Part shown: piece after piece, positions 1 through 11,230 of the stretch
Numbering within the stretch: the first letter of the stretch is position 1
How the letters are laid out: each line of letters begins with the position of its first letter
DNA from: Aplectana chamaeleonis
Lineage: Eukaryota > Nematoda > Chromadorea > Rhabditida > Cosmocercidae
DNA: 64,000 bases
Assembly: GCA_029168955.1 (NCBI GenBank)
Contig: JAPDOI010000134.1
Span: forward strand, 992,001-1,056,000
Direction of reading: 5' to 3'
Translations under genes and position numbers: made by a program
Notes under the pieces: generated by a model
What the model was told of the DNA's origin: nothing
Database searches by the model: none
What the model saw: the letters and a program-made list of their open reading frames with translations, nothing else

Positions 1-440
1 CAGACAATGGGGCGGACTTATCGTGACGCCGCATAGGAATGAACGAGGCGTCGACGGCAATCAACCCGCAACTTTTGCGCGCTGTCAGCTCTAGATGGAC
101 TCGCGATCAGTACGCCTGGACGAAAAAAAGAACCTACTGCAAAAAATCTGTCTAGCTTAGTTTTTAATTATAATACATCTAGGCGGAGCCTAGGACCAAA
201 GTTAAACTCCTGCGGGCGTTACGTCCTCTATAGTGTAGGGAGAGAGTGTACTCTCGCTAGTGCAACCAAGGAGATAATCAAACTCAAACTTGGATAATTG
301 AGCCGGCGACGATCTCGTTTCACCACTTAGGACAGTGCATCGTAGTCGAGGCGGGGTCCGTCGCGGTCAATCCGATATGCGCCGTTGCTCGCGATCAGCC
401 GGAAAACGATGCAGGTCGTTCGCGATCAGTCTTAATTACA
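1..440. mobile_element. Family Q repeat, copy 1 (cut by window edge)
   Basis: Starts CAGACAATGGGGCGGACTTA and matches 22,273-23,000 over most of its length. It carries an SL1-like leader on the minus strand at 283-304 (19 of 22 positions equal to canonical SL1). Compared with copy 2 it lacks the family K insertion, so it serves as an empty site. Confidence 0.7.
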
Positions 441-454
441 TTGCTGTACGCGAT

Positions 455-1320
455 AGAAGCGATTTATGGTCGCGTTTTCAGTTTCAAAAATTACGCTTCC
501 CTTCTACCAGCCGATTTCAGTTTAAAAAGTGCATTTTTTTCGCCTGAAATTATCGGTTTTTCGTCAATAACTTTTTTTGTGGTTGGAGGTAGACCTCTGG
601 CGAAGGTTGTTTTTGGAATCTTGATGAAGTTCTGCGTCGACTGGTGTTTCAAGTTTAGAAAAATATTTTCTCGATCCTTCAGCCTTATTCATTTTACGAA
701 ACACCGGTTTTTCGCCTATAACTCTTGAACCGTTGAAGATACGGTTTTGGTAAGGTTGTTTTTGAAATTCGCGTGAAATTGTGCGTCGAACGATATATCG
801 GATTCCTAACTTTGCTTGCTCCATAAGCCAGCCAGGTCGGTGGAGCCGAGCTCCATAGTTATCTCCATAGGGTGCGCTCGCCTCTATGGTGTAAGTAGGA
901 GACGCAGAGTTCTCGTGGAGCGTACAACGGGGCTCGGCTCCACCGACGTGGCTGACTTATGGGGCAAGTAAAGTTAGAAACCTAATATATCATTCGACGC
1001 AGAATTTTACGCAGATTTCAAAAACAATCTTCACCGAAACCCTATCTCCAACGGTTAAAGAGTTATTGGCGAAAACCGGTGTTTCGTAAAACGAATTAGG
1101 CTGAAGGATCGAGAAAATATTTTTCCAAACTTGAAACACCCGTCGACGCAGAATTTCATCGAGATTCCGAAAACAACCTTCACCACAGGTCTATCTCCAA
1201 CCACAAGAATGTTATTGACGAAAAACCGATAATTTCAGGCGAAAAAATTCACTTTGTAAACTGAAATCGGCTGGTAAAAGGGGAACGTATTTTTCAAAAC
1301 TGAAAACGCTATTCGATGCA
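455..1320. mobile_element. Large fold-back element with ~380-bp arms
   Basis: The left arm (about 460-843) and right arm (about 935-1310) are imperfect inverted copies, for example GTTTCAAGTTTAGAAAAATA against TATTTTTCCAAACTTGAAAC. The loop is about 90 bp. Within the arms and on to about 1640 there are diverged direct units of 150-170 bp, each with a GACGCAGAATTT..GAAAACAACCTTC core. No coding capacity. Confidence 0.7.
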
Positions 1321-1640
1321 AAACTTTATGGGAATTCCAAAAACAACCTTCTCCAGAAGGCTATCTTTAAGGGTAAAAAAGTTATGGACGAAAAACTGAA
1401 TGCTTTTGGTGAAAGAAACGTTACTTCATAAATTAAAGTCGGCTGAGAGACTGGAAACGTATTTTTCTCAACATGAAAACATTATTCGACGCAAAAATCC
1501 ATGGAGACTTTGGAAACAGCTTCGTTCAAAGATTTGTCTTAGAGGGCAAAAATTATATGAGCGAAGAACGGGTAGTTTTTCAAAAATCGTTTGGAAAAAT
1601 TTTCCGAAAATTATTGACTCCAAGACAGCTCAAAGGAAAT

Positions 1641-3180
1641 TTTTCATGACCTAGGCAGATCACTTCATTAAAACTAGTGGATTTCAAAAGGAGGTCATCT
1701 AACGAAAAAAATGTTTCAAAATTAATGACGAAAAATATACTGAATGCAAAAAAAAGAGGATTGAGAAAACGTCAAATTTTGAAGTTGCAAGTCTTTAAGG
1801 AACCTTTACCATTCCCCACTCAGGTATCCTAAACAACTTGCACCTCTCGGACCGCTGTCTCTACCCCAACGAACCTATGGCCGCGACCGGATCGACTAGA
1901 GTACCCGCTGGGTCCGACCTCTGACTCATATAGTGGGTCGTTTTTGACGCTTCAAAATGCGTAGGCGTTGTATTCTGCGCTATACCATTCTAATTCCTTA
2001 GATATCTCAACCGTGTTCACAAGCTTGTATGCTGCCTTTAACACCGTTTCTGACGTTTGGTGATTAACTGACTGTGAGCTAACTAGTGAGCTTGACTAGA
2101 TAAGGGCAATCTGTTCTACTTTCTGGGAGCTGACGAATTAACGGATTAATGCACTAACAATTTGCGGTATTTCGAACCTAACCTCACGCTGATGATGTGC
2201 CGTTTAGTTCATTTCAGAGAAAAAAGAGCGTCTTAGATCGACACCAGATAGAAAAAAACAGATTGCACAAGAAAACAAGAGGCGACGATCGGCGTTAGTT
2301 GGCACTCGGCAGAAAAACTCTCGGGAAGGAGGAACTCAACAATCAATAGCATAACATTCATCACGCTTATTTCCTATCAGAGATTCACTTAATACAAATA
2401 AAATTCACTGTATCCGGATGGGACACTTCTCTTTCTCCCTCAGCTATCTTTGTTGACAAACGTCAAGTCAGCAATGAAGTCAGATTGGAGATTAACAGTA
2501 ATCTTGAATCTAAAGTTGGCAGCGTTTACGATAAAAACGGTCTCCTAGTATTCACCGGAAATTGATTCATTACAAAAATAATGACGAAAGAACGGCTAAA
2601 AACGAGCCTTAGATAGCCTTATACGGCCTCCGAATCTGTATGCGCTATGCCTTTCCCGCCTACTTCCTCGCTGGCCTTAGAGGGAGTGGGCGGGGCGGGC
2701 ATAGCGCACCCGTGCTCGTCGGCCGTATGCGGCAATCTATGGCTCGTTTTTATCCGTTTTTCCGCCACCATTGTTGCGGTGGACCCTGGCACATTCGATA
2801 TCCGCTGAAAACTCTCAGACACTGTTTTTTTATCGTGAAAACTGCTTTTAAAATAACCACTATAACTTGAAATTGGTAGAGAATAGAGGTATGTAGGTGG
2901 TAAGAGTTGTGTGGTCTCCAATTGTATGGAATATGTTCAGTCCCCATGCTGTCAGTCAATAATCAATCACATTGCATAATGGGTGGTAGTGATTCGATGA
3001 AACCATTTGCCAGTCATCAATTTGGTGGAGTCAGTGTTCAAAATAAACACAATTTCCTGATCGGAAAACCAGTTTTGATACTGAATTTATATCATTTCTG
3101 GACATGGTGGGTTCTATGGCGTCAACATATCAGTCGTATTGGTGCCAAGGCGCTCATGCATGGGAAACATGGGCGATGAT
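1641..3180. other. No gene seen
   Basis: Non-coding by eye. It holds a partial element at about 1935-2045 ending GTATGCTGCCTTTAA (a relative at 15,240-15,355), and a GC-rich hairpin near 2621-2730 (GCGCTATGCC against GGCATAGCGC). Frames at 2907-3179 are open but resemble nothing I recognise. Confidence 0.5.
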
Positions 3181-3591
3181 GCTATTTTTAACCTACGACC
3201 CTACCTTTTGCGCCTTCTTTCTTTTCCACGACCCCTCTCTACCACATCTTGTTCGATGCTGAGCACTAAGTGGTGAGGAAAGTACTAGTGAAGAAAAAAA
3301 AAATGGAACTAATGGCAGAGAAACTAGTAAAGCAATCAAATACGACCCCTCCAGGCACAAATGATCACCTTATTAGAATTTCATGAGTTCAAAAAACAAA
3401 AAAAACGGAAGTGGTCGGACTGGAGGGGCGCCGAGAGGTTGACAGTTTGATAAAAATAGCAATATACAAAGGTCTGCGGGGTGAAGCAATGGAGTACGAC
3501 CCCTCTAACTTGTCTATCTTCCTATCCTTACATATGATCCCATAAGACTAATACCATTGCCCTGAAACCCCTACCATCCAAGGGTCGCTCT

Positions 3592-4350
3592 ACTCAGACA
3601 ATAGGCGCGGACTGACCGCTGGCAATCAAGGCCTCTGCGGGCGGTACACCAGCAAGTTGCGGGCGCATCGCTGCCAATCGTGGCCTCGCCGGGCGGATTC
3701 GATAGCCAGCGTATCCCCCCGCTGAGCTATGAGATGCAGCGATCCGCCCGCAACCTGCCAGGGATCCATCCGCCAGAGCTTTGATAGCCAGCGATCAGCC
3801 GCCACTGCTTTGATAGCCAGCGATCGGCCCGCTCAAATTTTACACGGTGAAACTTCTCAATCGTTGACGAGTTCTTTTCTGGTACCAGTATCACGCTCAG
3901 AGTAAACAAACCGAAGGGTATAAAAGGCGCTCCATCGCACTGAATGCTCACTCGGCATTTCGAGGCCGATTCTGGAAGGTGACTTCAAGTCACCTTTGAA
4001 GGATCACTCATAGGCCGGAGAAACATTTTTGGCAGCTGAGGGGATCGTCAACACGGCTAGTGGGGGTGGTCCCGCACACGGAGACCGCTGGGGGAACCAT
4101 CGGAGTAACCCTTATGTGGCATCGAGGGCGGATCGGTGGCTAATGGCGGGCGGATCGTTGGCTACTGGCGGGCGGATAGCTGTCTACCGGCGGGCGGATA
4201 GCTGGCTACTGGCGGGCGGATCGCTGGCTACTGGCGGGCGGATAGCTGGCTACTGGCGGCGAATAGCTGACTACTGGAGGGCGGATGGCGGGGGGGGAGA
4301 TATCAATCCGCCCGCCAAAAGCCAGCGTTCCGCCCGCACCTACTGTCTGG
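3592..4350. mobile_element. Family L element, copy 1
   Basis: Termini CTCAGACAATAGGCGCGGAC and CGCCCGCACCTACTGTCTG, with internal direct repeats of GGGCGGATCGCTGGCTACTG. Copy 2 is at 41,665-42,135. Copy 1 has about 200 extra bases (about 3835-4030) that carry a TATA promoter cassette. Confidence 0.75.
3917..3990 (+). promoter_or_regulatory. TATA-box promoter cassette in family L copy 1
   Basis: GGGTATAAAAGGCGCTCCAT, with a possible initiator (CACTGA, CTCACT) about 30 bp downstream and a hairpin AAGGTGACTT..AAGTCACCTT at about 3976-3997. No coding sequence follows. Confidence 0.45.
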
Positions 4351-4754
4351 CTATACTGTGTACCTAAGCAGTGAGCTTCGTAAACTACGACTATGAACGG
4401 AAATGACCACAACACTACAGTGTAAAGTCCACCCAGCTTTATGTCCTCCCTAGATGACCCCTCCAAAGTGATCCGCCTTCTTTACGACCCTGTGCATCGA
4501 CAGCCTTCCCACACGACCCCTGAAAAACGAAAAAAATGCTAAGAAACCATGTTAAATTCATCGAAATTTCTGAATGACACAGGGATTGTTACCTCGTCTG
4601 TGACCCCTCCATTTTGATGAATACCACGACCCCTCCACTTGATTCCTTTCTTGTGCAATAACTCCATGCAGATAAAATCACAATGCCACCTCTCCGAATT
4701 CTTGAACTTCCCATAAAGCTCCAGGCCCTTAGTCTTACTACATATGGGACTTAA

Positions 4755-4975
4755 AGTTCCTCCTAATGAGACTGTCGGCTCATGCGGTCTGCGTGCGTAT
4801 CAAGCAAACATCGTGGAAGCATCTTTTAAACCTGCTAATCGATTAGGAGGTATATTGGACCAAGAGTGAATAATATTCCAGTCAGTTGTCAGCAGCCATG
4901 TCAGGGCTCGTCCTAAATTCGCCTTCACGACACCCGCTTGACACGCCTGCCGACCGCTTGGGAGTACAGTTTTAA
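4755..4975. mobile_element. Family J palindromic MITE
   Basis: Ends AATGAGACTGTCGGCTCATG and CCGACCGCTTGGGAGTACAG, diverged from the J consensus (TGTCCGAATGAGACTGTCCG then CCCACGCGGTCGGCGTGCGT). The interior has CTGCTAATCGATTAG, seen in most J copies. Confidence 0.6.
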
Positions 4976-5956
4976 TACAGTTTTAATCGGAAAGACTCTA
5001 TCAATCCAGTGGCTTTCCTATGTATATGTGTTAGCCATTCCATAAAAGCACACAGTTGAGAAGTGAAAATAACAAAAAACACGCTTGGATCAAACGCTGT
5101 GAAAATCAAAACAAGTCCAACAGAAATGGCAGAGCAGTGCTTAGTAGATAATACCCCTAACTAAACTTTCTTGATTGTGTTGCACCACATTGCGACCCTT
5201 TTGCAGACGATTTAATAGGAAAAATGATCAAGTAGAGAAAATTCCCCACACCCTACCGTAATAAATGCGAGACCTGCCCCAATGCAAGAAATGGACTCTG
5301 AAAATGCCCTCAAACAGACCTTCACCTTCCAGAGACAGAACCTACCAGTGAAAAACATCGAGAGCAGAAATTGAAAGAGCGCTTAATTAGGAGAAGGCCA
5401 TTAGACGAAGCACGTTCAGTCCCGCGGTGGTCATCATCTTCGCCTCTTGCCCCACCGAAAAAACGAGGAGAATGAATTAGGTCCAGCAGCTCCCGTCGGC
5501 GCTGAGACAACGCGCGTGGTTCAAAAGTGGATCCTTACCAGCTCCCGGAAGGGCCACTCGAGTGACGAAAGGCCACGTCGACCGCCTTTCTCCGTAGCGC
5601 GGAAGATGAAAAAAACTGGCGCCCGGTGAAAAACTGCTACTTCAGAATAATCTTAGCGGATTCTAAAAGAAAGATCAGCCTCTGGACTAGGATTCATGAG
5701 TGAGAGGCGGATTGGAGTGAAACTGCGGAGCATTTTGGGTGTTGAATCGGAAAAGCGCCGATTTCATGAGGGTGAATATCGGAACAAACCTTTCGTGTCC
5801 CTCATGAAGAGGTTGTTGTAGTAGGAAAACACTTTTTTCTCAAGAATTTCTGATCCAAATTTCGTATGGAAAATAGATACTCTGCAAATGCCAAACAAAA
5901 TACAAGTTTTGTGATCACATCAAAGATCAATCACATCAAATGCTTGAAAAGTTATA
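4976..5956. other. Mostly unassigned DNA
   Basis: Apart from the possible orphan exon at 5332-5476 I see no gene or clear repeat here. Confidence 0.4.
5332..5476 (+). CDS. Possible orphan terminal exon
   Basis: After an acceptor-like ACCTTCCAG a frame reads ETEPTSEKHREQKLKERL followed by IRRRPLDEARSVPRW and ends PPKKRGE-stop. The LKERL..RRP..EA spacing is faintly like an RPEL actin-binding motif, but the match is partial. No other exon of the gene is visible nearby. Confidence 0.2.
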
Positions 5957-6180
5957 GGAAGCCGGTCCGAAAAGGATTGTCCGCTAACGCGGCCGGCGCG
6001 CGTGTCGGTCCGCGGTCGCGAAGGCGTTTTCAGAACTTGCGAATCGATTAGCAGGATTATTGGATGTATAGTGAATGCAATCCCAGTAAGCCGTTAGCAG
6101 CAGCGGGAAGACTCGTTCCTAAAATTCGTTCCCGGCTGCTCGACACGCACGCTGATCACGTCTGTCAGTTTGACGCGTGT
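5957..6180. mobile_element. Family J palindromic MITE
   Basis: TTGTCCGCTAACGCGGCCGG at the left and CTGCTCGACACGCACGCTGA at the right, with GCGAATCGATTAGCAGG inside. No coding capacity. Confidence 0.6.
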
Positions 6181-6239
6181 CCAGCAACACTGCATATGGT
6201 GCGCATGTAGGCTCTACTTTGAACCGGAATTTTTCCGCC

Positions 6240-6345
6240 GGTGGCGTGCGTGTGCGCGCGTACGCTGCGTCTCGTTCCCACCCACACTTTCTCGCTGTCT
6301 CTCCTCTCACTCCGCAGAAGCACGCGCAGAAACAGAGTGAATTTG
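6240..6345 (+). repeat. Family T repeat
   Basis: GTGCGTGTGCGCGCGTACGC, then TTTCTCGCTGTCTCTCCTCT and a GAAGCACGCGC end. Related copies at 7705-7805, 32,170-32,275 and 56,525-56,630. Confidence 0.55.
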
Positions 6346-6544
6346 GCTGCAAAATAAAGGATACATGTTGCTAGAAAATTCTCACTTATTGTGTCTTGCT
6401 GCAAGACAGATTGTGGCGACTAAACGGCGTTGGTGGCCACAAAAATCAAATTTGAGAGTGGAATGTAGATGACCAGGAAAGGATTGGGAGTGAAGAAAAC
6501 TCCTGTTTAGAGAATGAATTGAAGAGAAGAATTCGATTGGGTTG

Positions 6545-7310
6545 AACATCATGGGTGCCCCCGGTTGCATTTATGGATAAAAATTGGTGACAACTAAACT
6601 TCATGGGTAGTCCTGAGGGTACAAGCGTCACAAGAGACTTTGAGGACAGCAAATCGAATTGGTGCTTCCCAAAGTATCAATCGCGGAAACTTATGGGAGC
6701 CGACTTACTTCATGGGTGTCCCCTAGAGCAACATCAACAGGAATAACCTGGGGACGACTGAATATAGTGCGCGATCAGAAGGCAGGCAGTCAACTACTAG
6801 AGCTGCATTCAGATATTTGAAGACAACAAAACTTCATGGGTTGTCTCTAGGATATCTACAGCGGGAATAGGTAGGAGAATTAAATCCGTCTCGAAAGAGA
6901 CTGTCAGAAAACGCGGTCGGCGTGCGTGTCGAGCGGTTGCTATGCAAACATTTTTTGGACGAGCCTTCTCTTGGCAGCAAAAAGCTGAATCACATATTAT
7001 TCATTATTTGTATAATATTTCTGCTAATCAATCCACAAGCTTGAGGAAATGCCTTTGCCACGGGAGCTTGACACGCACGCAGACCGCGTGGGCGGACATT
7101 CTCGTTTGGACGGAAGTTGTTAGAAGTTCACACTTCATTCAGAAAGACTACAGCAGCAGGATGCGAACAAATGACTAGATGTCATAGGTGGTCGGTCGGA
7201 AGTAAACTGGAAGTTCAAAATTATTTTCAGAATGCGATTTGACTAGATCCAACTCAATCCAGACTGACTTTTCAGGAAAACGAGCAAACTTCATGGGTGT
7301 TCTAAGTTGC
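6545..7310 (+). repeat. Diverged CTTCATGGGTGTCCCTAG repeat
   Basis: The motif recurs at 6549, 6599, 6711, 6833 and 7290, each followed by a weakly similar stretch. It reads like the remains of a longer tandem array, interrupted by a family J copy at about 6885-7115. Confidence 0.45.
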
Positions 7311-7356
7311 ACGAGTGCGAGGTTCGCTTGAAAACGGATAAACATCGTATGTCAAG

Positions 7357-7576
7357 TCTGTCCGAATGAGATTGTCCACCCACGCGGCGTATTACGGTCG
7401 TGACATGGGTATTTTTCGCACCTCTACATAGATTTGGAGGTTTATTAGACGAACATTGAATCATATCCAAGCCAGCTATTTGCAACTGTGGGAAGATTCG
7501 TCTGAATGGATGCCTTCGACATTTCTGAGCGACAAGCACGCCGTCCGCGTGGGCGGACATTCTCATTACAGACTTG
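7357..7576. mobile_element. Family J palindromic MITE
   Basis: AAGTCTGTCCGAATGAGATT opens it and the inverted form, GGACATTCTCATTACAGACT, closes it. Confidence 0.65.
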
Positions 7577-8426
7577 AGTCCTAACGTGCCGGAAAACGTT
7601 CACAGAGCTTTTTCTAGAGCTATGGATACAAAATGAATGATTAAGTCATTTGGAAAACTTCAAATTGCTGCATGTACGCTTCATTTCAAAGTCAAATGTA
7701 CTTGTATCCATCGCGTGCGTGCGTGCGCGTATGCTGCGTCTTCTTCTCTCCCACACTCTTTCGCTATTTCTACCCTCGCTCCAAACACGCACGCGAAGGA
7801 ACACAGTACACCTTATTACGAAATAGAGAGTAGAGGCATTCATTGTTGGTGGTGCAGAGCCATGAGTGTCTCTCCTGTAAGAGTAGGACTAGAGGAGAAG
7901 CCCAACAGTGAAGGTGAAACTCGTAAAAGGAACTAGATGACATATCGCTTCATAGTCTGGGATGAGATTCACGACGGATGTAGTGTGTATATTAGCTAAT
8001 AGATATCGGGGCCAGACTGCGACTAGGGCGCCAACACGACGCCTTTGCGCTCCAAACGACCCGCGGCGACTGACGCTATGAACTCGTCCCGATGCGGAGC
8101 TCATTCGAAGTTTTCTGTGAAACGCGTAAGCGGTGGGCTAGTAATATACAGGGCACCTATTAATAATTAATGTTATGATACAGCGCAATGTGAGAGGCTA
8201 CAGACTGGATTCCGCCGAAGTTTTTCGCCTGCCGCGCGAGAGTTGAAGATCCGCCCACGCAGCCGACCGACTTTCCAGCGGCTAATGCGATTTTCGCTTT
8301 TTCTGATGGCCATTCGCCAGACGGATTCACTGCCTACAAGTTTACTGCTAACGCAATACACCTTTAGGGTTCTTCGAACAGATTGCACCATAGAGACTAT
8401 ACCTATGAAATAGAGTGTAGAGGTTC
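7577..8426. other. No gene seen
   Basis: Contains a family T copy (7705-7805) and otherwise unassigned DNA. Confidence 0.4.
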
Positions 8427-8906
8427 TTAAAGGCACAGTCCAAGGTCAGGGGCGAAATCTGAGATTTCCTCATAATTGTGAAATAGACCCACCCCATATA
8501 GCACCTGCCAAGTGCGAGCTCTCAACTCCTCGGAATAAGCGAGATATAGGAGGAAGCCACCATAGGGCGCCCACACCAGGAAGCCACATTGGCACGCCCC
8601 TTTTACGATCTTTCGAGCTCAACAGTGACGAGATGAACGATGATTTCCGATTGACAACCCCGTTCTTGCCTTCATTTCCAACTTCTCTCTTTGTTCACGT
8701 CGGCTCGCATGTATAGGCTAAAAATGATGGAAGTTACAAGCCTCCGACAACTCGTCCACCATTCTTCAGCAGCACAATTTTTGAGGGGCTCCGTTTCTAG
8801 GGGGTCTTGTACAATTATAGAAGCATCATTGGAATCAGCGTGTGACCGTTTTCAAGATAGGCAGGAAAACAGAAGAACGATTCTGAGGTTGGATTGTGCC
8901 TTTAAA
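8427..8906. mobile_element. TTAA-type MITE, family B body with family C ends
   Basis: Begins TTAAAGGCACAGTCCAAGGT and ends GGTTGGATTGTGCCTTTAA. The interior matches family B (GGAAGTTACAAGCCTC.GACA and TCATTGGAATCAGCGTG) while the ends match family C. It abuts a family A copy with one shared TTTAAA. Confidence 0.75.
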
Positions 8907-9396
8907 GGCAGTGTTCACGATAATCTTCGATTTTGAGATTACTCGCTAAATCGATTGTTTGGCACCCGGGTAGAACTAAAATGACAAAAAAATTGAGAAA
9001 AACTCCCCAGAAGGACACGAAATCCTTTACGCTTCCCCCACATCTTTACTCTCCCGAAAACTGTTCGTTGTGACAACGAAAACTTTTGTGGATCAGTCTT
9101 TTGCAATTCTTTTCTCTGTGTTGCTTCGTATTTTCTTTTTAGATCCTAACTAATACTGCTTTGCCTGAAATATTCTTCCATTTTTGATCAGCCCCTTTTT
9201 TCACCGGTGACAACCACGGTGAACTTGTTCATCCAACCGGACAACTAGTGCATGTTATAGAATAATGTCGCTGAAATACGACGTTTTTATGCGTTTCTCG
9301 CCATTTCTTCGTAATTTTGGTAACACTCGGTGACCAATGCATTTTTCTGAGTGGAAACCTCGGGATCGAAAATCATCGTGAACACTGCCTTTAAAC
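8901..9396. mobile_element. TTAA-type MITE family A, copy 1
   Basis: TTTAAAGGCAGTGTTCACGA at the left, inverted at the right (TCGTGAACACTGCCTTTAAA). About 495 bp, no coding capacity. Other copies: 18,017, 33,529, 39,455 and 56,658. Confidence 0.88.
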
Positions 9397-9399
9397 TAA

Positions 9400-11230
9400 T
9401 GGGGAAGAAAAAATACATAAATAACCCAATGCATCATTGTCAACCAAATGAATATGCATTTTTGGCATAGAAATAACTTTCTGGCAATTTTATAATATAA
9501 AAGATATATAAATTAAATTTAAAATCACTTGATTGAGTAATTAATTTTATATCATAAAATTATATGAATTTCTATTTCTATTATAAAAAATATACAAATT
9601 AATTTTAAAAATAACTGCTTGAGTAATTGAATAAAGAATTGAAAGCTACCTACCTGTCTATTTTAGGGGGAACGTCATCCCTAGAGAGCTGAATCCATAT
9701 AACTGATAGGATATAATACCAAATAAGTTTTCAAAGGATTTTTTGAGATGTTTTGGATTGATCCAATTCCATGACTTTTCCTGAACTTCCACTCCAATTG
9801 AATTTTCCTGCATTTGCAATCCAATCCATATACCAAGAAAAAAATAAATAATTGAATAATTAAACAAATCTTCAGTAATACCAAATAAGTTATTAAGGGT
9901 TTTCTGAGATGTTTGTTATTGATCCACATTGGGCTAGCTAACATAAATTGCCCAATCTGACGACTCAACACAGATTTCGATTAAAAATTGAATAACTGAA
10001 TCCAGAAATTAAATGAATAATCTATGGATAAAAATGAATAATTAAGCAAATATATAATGAGATAAATAAACAAATAAATATTAAATAAATAGACAAACTT
10101 AAAAAGTAAGTATTTAACAAAACCTATATGAATAATTAAATGGCTAATTTCAAATTTATTGATTGTGTAATTGAATAAAGAGTTAAAAATTATGAAACAT
10201 GGCTGACAGAATATGGATTAAGATGAAGGATTTACGCCAAACTTGCGAATGTTCCTGCACCTCCAATCCAATCCATATTCCAAAGAAAAAAATAAATAAT
10301 TGAATCAGAAATTAATAGAATATTCAATAACGCCAAATAAGTTAATAAGGGTTTTCTGCGATTTTTGTAATTGATCCACATTGGGCTAGTTGACATAAAT
10401 TGCCCATTCTGACGACTCAACTCAGATTTCGATTAAAAATTGAATACTTGAATCAGAAATTAAATGAATAATCTATTGATAAAAATCATAATTATGCAAA
10501 TATATAATGAGATAAAAAACAAATAAATAGACAAACTTGAAAAAGTAAGTATTTAACAAAACCTATATGAATAATTAAATGGCTAATTTCAAATTTGTTA
10601 ATTGAAAAAATGAAGAAAGAATTAAAAATTATGAAACATGGCTGACAGAATAAGAATTAAGATGAAGGATTTACGCCGAACTGGCGAATGTTAATGCACC
10701 TCCAATCCAATCCATAATCCGGAGAAAAAATAAATAATTGAATCAGAAATTAAATGAATAATCAATTGATAAAAAATGATATTTATGCAAATATATAATG
10801 AGATAAAAAACACAATAAACAGACAAACATAAAAAGTAAGTATTTAACAAAACATCTTTACTATACAGGCCATAAAACGGCCAATGTCTCACCGTCGACT
10901 GAGTACCACGCGCTGCGCAACCGCACGTGCGTCGGAAGCAGACGAGTTTTGGCCGCCGCGCGACGAGTTTCGGCCGCCGCGCGGCGGACGAAACGTCGCG
11001 CGGCAGCCAAAACTCGTCGCGCGGCGGCCAAAACCCGTCTGCTTCCGACGCGCGTGCGGTCGCGCAGCGCGTGGTACGCAGTCGACGGTGAGACATTGGC
11101 CGTTTTATGGCCTGTATATATAAATAATTAAATGGCTAATTTCAAATTTATTAATTGAGTAATTGAATAAAGAACTAAAAATTATGAAACATGGCTGACA
11201 GAATAAGGAGTAACATGAAGGATTTACGCC
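9400..11230 (+). repeat. AT-rich tandem duplication, ~455-bp period
   Basis: Shared blocks such as ATAAATTGCCCA.TCTGACGA, AATATATAATGAGATAAA and TATGAAACATGGCTGACAGA recur in three diverged copies. The third copy is split by a palindrome at 10,866-11,114. Confidence 0.75.
10866..11114. mobile_element. Near-perfect palindromic element with TA flanks
   Basis: CAGGCCATAAAACGGCCAAT at the left and its inverse at the right; the whole 249 bp folds on itself, with a CGCGCGGCGGCC-rich centre. TA lies on both sides. The sister tandem copies lack it, which defines the insertion. Confidence 0.85.

Larger units (their letters stand above)
3181..4640. repeat. Dispersed ACGACCCCTCC motif field
   Basis: Around ten copies or near-copies of (T)ACGACCCCTCC, mostly in the same orientation, at for example 3196, 3228, 3345, 3493, 4457, 4487, 4514, 4600 and 4628. 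A family L element (3592-4350) appears to have landed in the middle of the field. Confidence 0.55.

Noticed and set aside
2907..3179. 90-codon frame with WTWWVLW
   Set aside because: No splice context, no recognisable motif, and the neighbouring sequence is repeat-like.
10743..11131. Arg/Ala-rich frames MSHRRLRTTRCATA-type on both strands
   Set aside because: The two strands give almost the same protein because the DNA is a palindrome.
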